Source: a bacterium
Lineage (GTDB): Bacteria > Ratteibacteria > UBA8468
DNA: 9,878 bases
Direction: 5' to 3'
NCBI GenBank assembly: GCA_030637775.1
Contig: DAOWFY010000008.1
Coordinates: 1-9,878 of the forward strand
The translations under genes were made by a program, and so were the position numbers. Below the pieces are notes generated by a model that saw nothing but the letters and a program-made list of their open reading frames with translations, was not told the DNA's origin and did no database searches. Shown piece after piece: positions 5,623-9,878 of the stretch. Numbering within the stretch: the stretch's first letter is position 1; each line of letters opens with the position of its first letter.

Positions 5623-6809
5623 TATTCATCGGCGGTGGTAATTCTAAGGATCTCTTCCACGCTTGTCTCTCCCGAAAGAACTTTCCTGATCCCATCTTCC
5701 CGCATCGTCCTCATCCCAAGTTCCCGCGCTTTTTTCCTGATCTCAGATTCCGGCCTCTTCTTCATAATTAATTCTTTAATCTCTCTCTCTAAAGGAATGA
5801 CCTCAATAATCGCTAGCCGGCCTGAATAACCGGAGTTCTGGCAGATGCTGCAGCCTTTTGGCCGGTAGAAGATCTGCTCTTTTTTGGTCTTATTAATCTT
5901 TAAACTCTGCAAGATTTTTTCTCCTGGTTGATACCCTTCTCGGCAATGACGACAGAGTTTTCTCACCAGCCTTTGGGCCACCACCAAAAGCACGCAACTG
6001 GTAATTAAGAAGGGCTCTGCTCCCATATTGATCAGCCTGGTAATTGCTCCCGCCGCATCCATTGAATGGAAACTGGAGAACACCAAATGTCCCGTGAGAG
6101 CAGCCTTGATCGCAATATCTACTGTAGCTGCATCCCTGATCTCACCCACCATAATGATATCGGGATCCTGACGCAGAATTGACCTTAAAGAGCTGGCAAA
6201 GGTCAGTTTAATCGCAGGATTGATTGCCACCTGATTGATACCGGTAATTTCATACTCTACCGGGTCTTCGGTTGAGGTGATATTTACTTCCGGTTTGTCG
6301 ACCAGGTGTAAGAGGGAATAAAGGGTAGTTGTCTTACCACATCCCGTAGGACCACAGATAAGAATCATTCCATGAGGATGTCTTATTGCTTCCCGCAACT
6401 TTCTTACCTCTCTCTGCTCAAAACCAAGTTTTTCGATATCAAACATCAAAGTGCTCTTATCCAGGATACGGAGAGCAATCTTCTCTCCTAAGGAGGAGGG
6501 AATAACCGAGACGCGGAAGTCAACATTTCTTCCTCCCACTCTTAGTTTAAATCTTCCGTCCTGAGGCAACCTCTTTTCGGCAATATTAAGTTTTGCCATT
6601 ACCTTAATCCGAATCAAAAGTTGAGAATGGATTGAGGCGGGTGGATTAAAACCCTCCCTTAAGAGGCCGTCAACACGATAGCGAATACGAAGACTCTTCT
6701 CCAATGGCTCAATTAAGATATCAGAAGCCTTTCTTTTAATTCCCTCAACAAGAATAGAATCGGTCAATCTTACTACGGGATTTTCCTCAATCCCCTTTTC
6801 TATGGCCAT
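5622..6809 (-). CDS. PilB/GspE-type assembly ATPase, catalytic part only
   Basis: 395 residues covering just the catalytic half of a PilB/GspE motor. Walker A is GPTGCGKTT (153-161), the Asp box TSTEDPVEYEI (178-188), Walker B IIMVGEIRD (218-226), and a His box SSFHSMDA (245-252). A zinc tetracysteine follows, with CxxC at 286/289 and at 320/323. Oddities relative to the family are ASDILIEP (28-35) where ASDIH(I/L)EP is usual, Cys in Walker A, and SFHSMD for TLHTND. The MshEN domain is absent and is encoded by the preceding overlapping gene. No Shine-Dalgarno precedes the ATG at 6809, and a TAG lies directly before it in frame, so expression would rely on reinitiation from the overlap or on a +1 shift at the GGGG run there. 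It is a paralog of the full-length PilB that follows, and probably an assembly or secretion motor. Confidence 0.85.
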   Translation of the reverse strand: MAIEKGIEENPVVRLTDSILVEGIKRKASDILIEPLEKSLRIRYRVDGLLREGFNPPASIHSQLLIRIKVMAKLNIAEKRLPQDGRFKLRVGGRNVDFRVSVIPSSLGEKIALRILDKSTLMFDIEKLGFEQREVRKLREAIRHPHGMILICGPTGCGKTTTLYSLLHLVDKPEVNITSTEDPVEYEITGINQVAINPAIKLTFASSLRSILRQDPDIIMVGEIRDAATVDIAIKAALTGHLVFSSFHSMDAAGAITRLINMGAEPFLITSCVLLVVAQRLVRKLCRHCREGYQPGEKILQSLKINKTKKEQIFYRPKGCSICQNSGYSGRLAIIEVIPLEREIKELIMKKRPESEIRKKARELGMRTMREDGIRKVLSGETSVEEILRITTADE

Positions 6810-7257
6810 CTATATTTTTATAATATTTTTCTATCGCTTTCTTAATCTGGGAGGAAGTAGCGATAAAGATTTTTACCTTATGTTTACTAATCTCTTCTAT
6901 TTTTTTTGTGGTCTCTTCGTCGAAGGGATCGGCCATAATGACCAGAAGAGAATTGTCACTGATATCCACCGGGATGAAACAGTTATCAAGAACTAACTCC
7001 ATTGGAATAAGTTTGATTACTTTCTTATCAATATTATAATTATCTGGAGAAAGGTAGGGGATATTATATTGAGTAAGAATGGCCTCAATAATTTCTTCCT
7101 CGGTAGTATAGCCCAATCTGCAGAGGATCTCTCCGGTTAGACCTCCATCCCGGCGCTGCAAGTAAAGGACCTCCTTCAGTTGCTCTTTGGTAATTATTCC
7201 CTTGGCGATTAAGATTTGACCAATCTTATCTCTTGATATCCGTTCAAATCGAGCCAT
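6787..7257 (-). CDS. stand-alone MshEN / T2SSE N-terminal domain protein
   Basis: 156 residues, equivalent to only the N-terminal domain of a PilB/GspE ATPase. Two tandem MshEN-type motifs are visible: KIGQILIAKGIITKEQL...LQ (11-34) and TGEILCRLGYTTEEEI...TQ (41-63). Then comes the typical VIKLIPMEL segment (80-88) and an alpha/beta part LLVIMADPFDEE (104-115). In MshE-type ATPases this domain binds c-di-GMP. Here the first motif keeps the Ile/Leu-Gly pattern with Lys for Arg, and the second is less canonical, so binding is possible but unproven. The start shares a base with the pilT stop (TAATG). The end overlaps the next ATPase gene by 23 bp in another frame. Taken together the two genes equal one PilB. 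This is either a genuine fission or a frameshifted pilB (natural or sequencing error). Confidence 0.8.
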   Translation of the reverse strand: MARFERISRDKIGQILIAKGIITKEQLKEVLYLQRRDGGLTGEILCRLGYTTEEEIIEAILTQYNIPYLSPDNYNIDKKVIKLIPMELVLDNCFIPVDISDNSLLVIMADPFDEETTKKIEEISKHKVKIFIATSSQIKKAIEKYYKNIDGHRKGD

Positions 7258-8318
7258 TATCCTTTAAATAGCCTTCTTAAATCCTCGGGATCTAAGCTTC
7301 TCTCCAATGCTTGCTGCTGACTGATTAAGTGGCGCTGGACAAGTTCGTAGAGGGACTGGTTCATCGTTCTCATCCCGAACTTCCCTCCCGTCTGAATAAC
7401 GGAATAGAGTTGATGAGTTTTACTCTCGCGGATCATGCTGCGGATCGCCGGGGTTATCACCATTACCTCCAAAGCAAGAACTCTTCCCTTTTCATCGGCG
7501 CGGGGGATAAGTTGCTGGGAAAGTATCGCCTGGAGAACAAAGGAAAGCTGAATCCGAATTTGATTCTGCTGGTGAGGAGGGAAGACATCGATCAGCCGAT
7601 TGATTGATTGGGTAGCATCATTGGTATGCAAGGTGGCAAAGACTAAATGTCCGGTCTCGGCCGCAGTGAGAGCGATAGCCATCGTCTCCAAATCCCTCAT
7701 CTCTCCAATAAGGATAACATCAGGATCCTGCCGGAGCACATACTTTAAGGCATTGACAAAGGAATGGGTATCCGTGCCTATCTCCCTTTGATTGACCAGA
7801 GCCTTTTTATGAGTATGAACATATTCAATGGGATCCTCTACGGTGATGATATGGCAGGGACGATTTTCATTGATGCGGTCAATCATTGAAGCAAGAGTGG
7901 TCGATTTTCCACTTCCGGTAGCCCCGGTAACTAAAACAAGCCCCTTGGGAAGTTTCGTCAGGCTGGTAGTTACCTCTACCGGTAACCCTAACTCCTCAAA
8001 TGTTTTAATTTTATAAGGAATGGCTCTGATGGCTACCGCAATTGAGTCCTTCTGCTTAAAGACATTGACGCGAAACCTTGATACATCTTTAATCCCAAAG
8101 GAGAGATCAAGTTCATCCTCTCTCTCAAATACTTTACGTTGCTCCTCACTCATAATAGAGTAAGCAAGCTCCTTAGTATCGACATCGGATAAGGGCTTAT
8201 TCCCCAAAGGAATGAGTTTCTCATTGATGCGGATGACCGGAGGAGAATCCACAGCAAGATGAAGGTCGGAAGCATCCCTCTCAATTGTCTTTCTTAAAAG
8301 TTCCTCTAATTTAATCAT
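7257..8318 (-). CDS. pilT: type IV pilus retraction ATPase PilT
   Basis: 353 residues, close to the usual PilT length, with GGAGAGG 5 bases before the ATG. It is a hexameric cytoplasmic ATPase of the secretion superfamily that depolymerises the pilus for twitching, adhesion or DNA uptake. N-terminal PAS-like part: ASDLHL at 16-21. Walker A is GATGSGKST (132-140), the Asp box is ITVEDPIEY (158-166), Walker B is VILIGEMRD (201-209) and the His box is ATLHTNDA (228-235). The PilT-specific AIRxLIRE motif appears as AIRSMIRE (291-298), which separates PilT from PilB and GspE. There is no zinc tetracysteine motif, as expected. It starts in an ATGA overlap with the GGDEF-like gene and ends in a TAATG overlap with the MshEN gene. 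All key residues are intact, so it should be active. Confidence 0.95.
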   Translation of the reverse strand: MIKLEELLRKTIERDASDLHLAVDSPPVIRINEKLIPLGNKPLSDVDTKELAYSIMSEEQRKVFEREDELDLSFGIKDVSRFRVNVFKQKDSIAVAIRAIPYKIKTFEELGLPVEVTTSLTKLPKGLVLVTGATGSGKSTTLASMIDRINENRPCHIITVEDPIEYVHTHKKALVNQREIGTDTHSFVNALKYVLRQDPDVILIGEMRDLETMAIALTAAETGHLVFATLHTNDATQSINRLIDVFPPHQQNQIRIQLSFVLQAILSQQLIPRADEKGRVLALEVMVITPAIRSMIRESKTHQLYSVIQTGGKFGMRTMNQSLYELVQRHLISQQQALERSLDPEDLRRLFKG

Positions 8319-9103
8319 CTTAACCTCTCCATTACTTTTTGTGAAAGTTGCTCGGAACCTGTGCCATCGGCCGGGCAGACAACAAAAGCAAACTTGACCC
8401 TCGCTTCTTTGATAGTTTCTTTGGCATAATCGAAGGTGTAGCTCTTAATTCTTTTCTTGATAATCTCGATAAATGATTTGATTTGAGTCGTTGTTTTTCC
8501 GGGAAGGATAATCGCTAATTTATCCGGCTCATACCTGATTAAGCGATCCTCCTCCTCTAAATTTCCAATAAGAATCTGACCAAAATCAATCAAGAGACTG
8601 TTGACGATATCCCGGTCATATTTCCTTAAATAATCATCATAATCAATAATCTGAAGCAGAACTAAACCGCAAGGTCTTTGAGAGGAAATTGATTTCTCCA
8701 ATTCCTGATGAAAAGCGGTTTCAAAGAAGGTGCGGGAGTGCAGTCCCGTCGCCTTATCGAGAATCTCAAGCCTGCCCCCCATAATTTTAAGAACCTCATT
8801 GAGTTGCTTTAATTCATCCTTGCCTATTTTTGTAAACCTATCCCCATTAACCATTGTTCGCGCCAGCCGATGAAGCCTTAAAATGGAGGAGGTAATCTCG
8901 CCAATAAGGTAGATTCCTAAGATGGAGCAGACAATGGCAATAAGAAGAAGCACACTTGCTCGGGCAGGCATTATTGCTCCAAGATAGAAAAGGACAATAT
9001 AGCCGACAATCAAAAGAGGAATGGTGGACATCAGTGCGATCGCAATTCCAATTTTGTGTCTTAGTCCCTGCGAAACAAGGCTAAACTGATTTTCCTTTTT
9101 CAC
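8315..9103 (-). CDS. membrane-anchored degenerate GGDEF-domain protein
   Basis: 262 residues, GTG start backed by AAGGAG. Two transmembrane helices (about 18-42 and 50-72) form a hairpin. They are followed by a HAMP-like/coiled linker (about 73-113) and a GGDEF-fold domain from about 114 to the end. Family landmarks are present: DKATGLHSRTFF (116-127) corresponds to the D-x-LTGLxNR start, and IDYDDY (153-158) corresponds to the metal-binding DxDxFK strand. The signature loop, however, reads YEPDK (191-195) in place of GGDEF/GGEEF. The catalytic loop is therefore missing and the protein should not make c-di-GMP. It may instead bind nucleotide or act as a scaffold. It is first in the operon and overlaps pilT by ATGA, so its production is tied to the retraction motor. 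A regulatory role in pilus motor control is inference. Confidence 0.75.
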   Translation of the reverse strand: MKKENQFSLVSQGLRHKIGIAIALMSTIPLLIVGYIVLFYLGAIMPARASVLLLIAIVCSILGIYLIGEITSSILRLHRLARTMVNGDRFTKIGKDELKQLNEVLKIMGGRLEILDKATGLHSRTFFETAFHQELEKSISSQRPCGLVLLQIIDYDDYLRKYDRDIVNSLLIDFGQILIGNLEEEDRLIRYEPDKLAIILPGKTTTQIKSFIEIIKKRIKSYTFDYAKETIKEARVKFAFVVCPADGTGSEQLSQKVMERLR

Positions 9104-9108
9104 TATAT

Positions 9109-9114
9109 CTCCTT
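9109..9114 (-). promoter_or_regulatory. ribosome binding site selecting a GTG start
   Basis: AAGGAG on the minus strand lies 5 bases (ATATA) before GTG at 9103. This supports the GTG as start of the degenerate GGDEF gene. It lies just downstream of the predicted transcription start. Confidence 0.8.
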
Positions 9115-9126
9115 ATTTAAACACAG

Positions 9127-9156
9127 ATTATACCATATTTTCCATTCATTAATCAA
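9127..9156 (-). promoter_or_regulatory. sigma70-type promoter of the pil operon
   Basis: On the minus strand, TTGATT (9156-9151, 4 of 6 to TTGACA) and a perfect TATAAT (9132-9127) are 18 bp apart. Transcription would start near 9120, giving a leader of roughly 17 bases before the GTG at 9103. The -35 box sits inside the T tract of the preceding terminator, so one transcription unit ends almost exactly where the next begins. No operator is evident. Confidence 0.75.
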
Positions 9157-9185
9157 AAAAAATAATGCGAGGCTTTATGCCTCGC
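9155..9185 (-). terminator. rho-independent terminator of the upstream transcription unit
   Basis: On the minus strand there is a perfect 7-bp stem GCGAGGC / GCCTCGC (9179-9185 with 9167-9173) around a 5-base loop (9174-9178). It is followed by ATTA and then an uninterrupted run of eight T (9162-9155). This is a textbook intrinsic terminator for transcripts coming from the small membrane-protein gene. It separates that unit from the degenerate-GGDEF/pilT operon. Confidence 0.9.
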
Positions 9186-9187
9186 TG

Positions 9188-9337
9188 ATTCAATGGCGAC
9201 GAAAACCCTGCTCGATAAACCGAGCGACTACAAAAAAATCTGTAGATGCCTGATTTGCTACATGCCTAACCTGAAAAACTGATTACGCATATTGCTACTG
9301 AAGTAAGCAGATAATATAGTGTCGCAATTTATCAGGC
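9188..9337 (-). other. structured 3' region before terminator; possible small RNA
   Basis: These 150 bases between the small membrane gene and the terminator carry no convincing reading frame. Read on the minus strand they contain several short hairpins: a TGCT-ACT/AGT-AGCA stem with one bulged T, CTACA/TGTAG around a T-rich loop, and GCTCG/CGAGC around GTTTAT. The rho-independent terminator follows. It could be a 3'UTR or a small RNA released from it. I found no good promoter of its own and no match to an RNA family I know. Confidence 0.25.
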
Positions 9338-9658
9338 TTATCCAGTAGGGATACCTCGGTCCTTTCGCTGGGCTTCTCTTTTTCTCTCTTCCTCAAAATC
9401 CTCTATTCCTTCTACCTCCGGGGATATTGGCTCGTAATCGGAAGGAATGGTAACTTTCTTTTCAGGTCTAATTACTCTTTCTGCTTCTTTTTCCTGAAAA
9501 ATTTCTGGCTTAACCGCTTTTTCCTCGGAGACTTTCTTTGCAGACTTCAATCCTACAGAATAAAGCCATATTCCAAGAACTAAAAGAACAAAAATTACCA
9601 AAATCCACCAAATTTTCTTATTATCCATTTTTACATTTTTCTCCTCATTCTCCTTCAT
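9338..9658 (-). CDS. small single-span membrane protein, function unknown
   Basis: About 106 residues from the chosen ATG at 9658 (MKENEEKN). That ATG has GGAGAG just upstream and overlaps the end of the preceding gene. Alternatives are an upstream in-frame ATG at 9688 and a downstream one at 9628 (MDNKKIWW) with AGGAG further away. A basic and charged N-terminus is followed by one strong transmembrane helix (WWILVIFVLLVLGIWLYSVGL), then a low-complexity, Lys/Glu-rich tail of about 65 residues with prolines. It looks like a bitopic inner-membrane protein with a disordered tail on one side. I recognise no family. It is the last gene before the terminator at 9155-9185, so it belongs to the upstream transcription unit rather than the pilT operon. 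T4P alignment proteins such as PilP or GspC have a single anchor, but no sequence feature supports that identity here. Confidence 0.7.
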   Translation of the reverse strand: MKENEEKNVKMDNKKIWWILVIFVLLVLGIWLYSVGLKSAKKVSEEKAVKPEIFQEKEAERVIRPEKKVTIPSDYEPISPEVEGIEDFEEERKREAQRKDRGIPTG

Positions 9659-9878
9659 CTCTCCAATCATTGAATAAGTCTTCGTCAAGAATTGTCAGAT
9701 AATGGGGTGGTATAAGCGCCAGTAAATTATCATCATAGTAATAGTCGCGGTCAGTATAGCCATGTCCGGAAGTGCTGGCAAAATAGGAAAGTTGCGAGGT
9801 GCATAGCGAACCTCTGATGATTAACTGACCTTTTGCCTGGGAGAGTGCACAGTAAGCCTTGCCGGTTCGGGCAATCAT
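9645..9878 (-). CDS. C-terminal part of a possible pilus-associated protein (partial)
   Basis: This is the last 77 codons of a frame that is open to the right window edge. An ATG happens to be the first codon visible, but the true start probably lies outside. No membrane segment is visible. The segment LIIRGSLCT (about residues 19-27) looks like a beta-strand 'G-x-L' repeat. The tail, YYYDDNLLALIPPHYLTI followed by DWRDE, resembles the ending of large PilX-like/DUF4900-type proteins of T4P clusters, which often read Y-D-x-x-L-x-x-x-P-P-x-Y followed by a tryptophan near the end. That match is from memory and is weak. It overlaps the next gene by 14 bp, so the two are probably co-transcribed and coupled. 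A role in the pilus or cell surface is inferred from context only. Confidence 0.5.
   Translation of the reverse strand: MIARTGKAYCALSQAKGQLIIRGSLCTSQLSYFASTSGHGYTDRDYYYDDNLLALIPPHYLTILDEDLFNDWRDEGE

Noticed and set aside
6787-6809. Classic -1 programmed frameshift heptamer
   Set aside because: The downstream gene is in the +1 frame relative to the upstream one, and AAAAGGGG is not a proper X XXY YYZ site for a -1 shift. Only a +1 slip or an error would join the frames.

Overview
The window is a minus-strand type IV pilus (T4P) / type II secretion-like assembly locus from an uncultured-looking bacterium of moderate-to-low GC. Prepilins with class III leaders, PilT/PilB motors and a PilC platform protein fit a diderm bacterium. 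The phylum cannot be fixed from the sequence. The gene style (tandem pilB paralogs, PilX-like protein with a beta-helix tail, GC-rich palindromic repeats) reminds me of candidate phyla such as Omnitrophota, but that is only an impression.

Layout in the direction of transcription (right to left). (1) 9878-9338: the 3' end of a possible pilus-associated gene overlaps a small single-span membrane protein gene. This unit ends at a clear rho-independent terminator (9155-9185). (2) 9156-9127: a sigma70-type promoter, overlapping the terminator's T tract, starts the main operon. (3) 9103-172: a tightly packed operon of a membrane-anchored degenerate GGDEF protein, pilT, a stand-alone MshEN-type domain, an N-terminally short PilB-type ATPase, a full-length PilB, PilC, and three prepilin-like genes (PilV/GspI-like, PilW/GspJ-like, PilX-like). 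Most junctions are ATGA or TAATG overlaps or gaps of 2-10 bp, so translation is probably coupled. (4) 171-1: a strong promoter reading off the left edge, with a leader of at least 90 bases.

How the genes work together (family knowledge): PilB-type ATPases polymerise pilins through PilC in the inner membrane, PilT drives retraction, and the three minor prepilins probably form the initiating tip complex. The degenerate GGDEF protein and the MshEN domain suggest nucleotide-sensing control. Not seen here: a major pilin, prepilin peptidase, PilMNOP, or secretin.

The most unusual content is non-coding and repetitive. Two copies (137 and 132 bp) of a GC-rich multi-hairpin element lie at adjacent gene junctions. 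The stems differ between copies by paired, compensating changes, so the fold is conserved rather than the sequence. One copy is inserted in frame in the leader peptide of a prepilin, lengthening it from about 12 to 56 residues. A third, unrelated repeat is a perfect 26-bp-arm palindrome between the two pilB genes. The first of those pilB genes is itself split into two overlapping frames.
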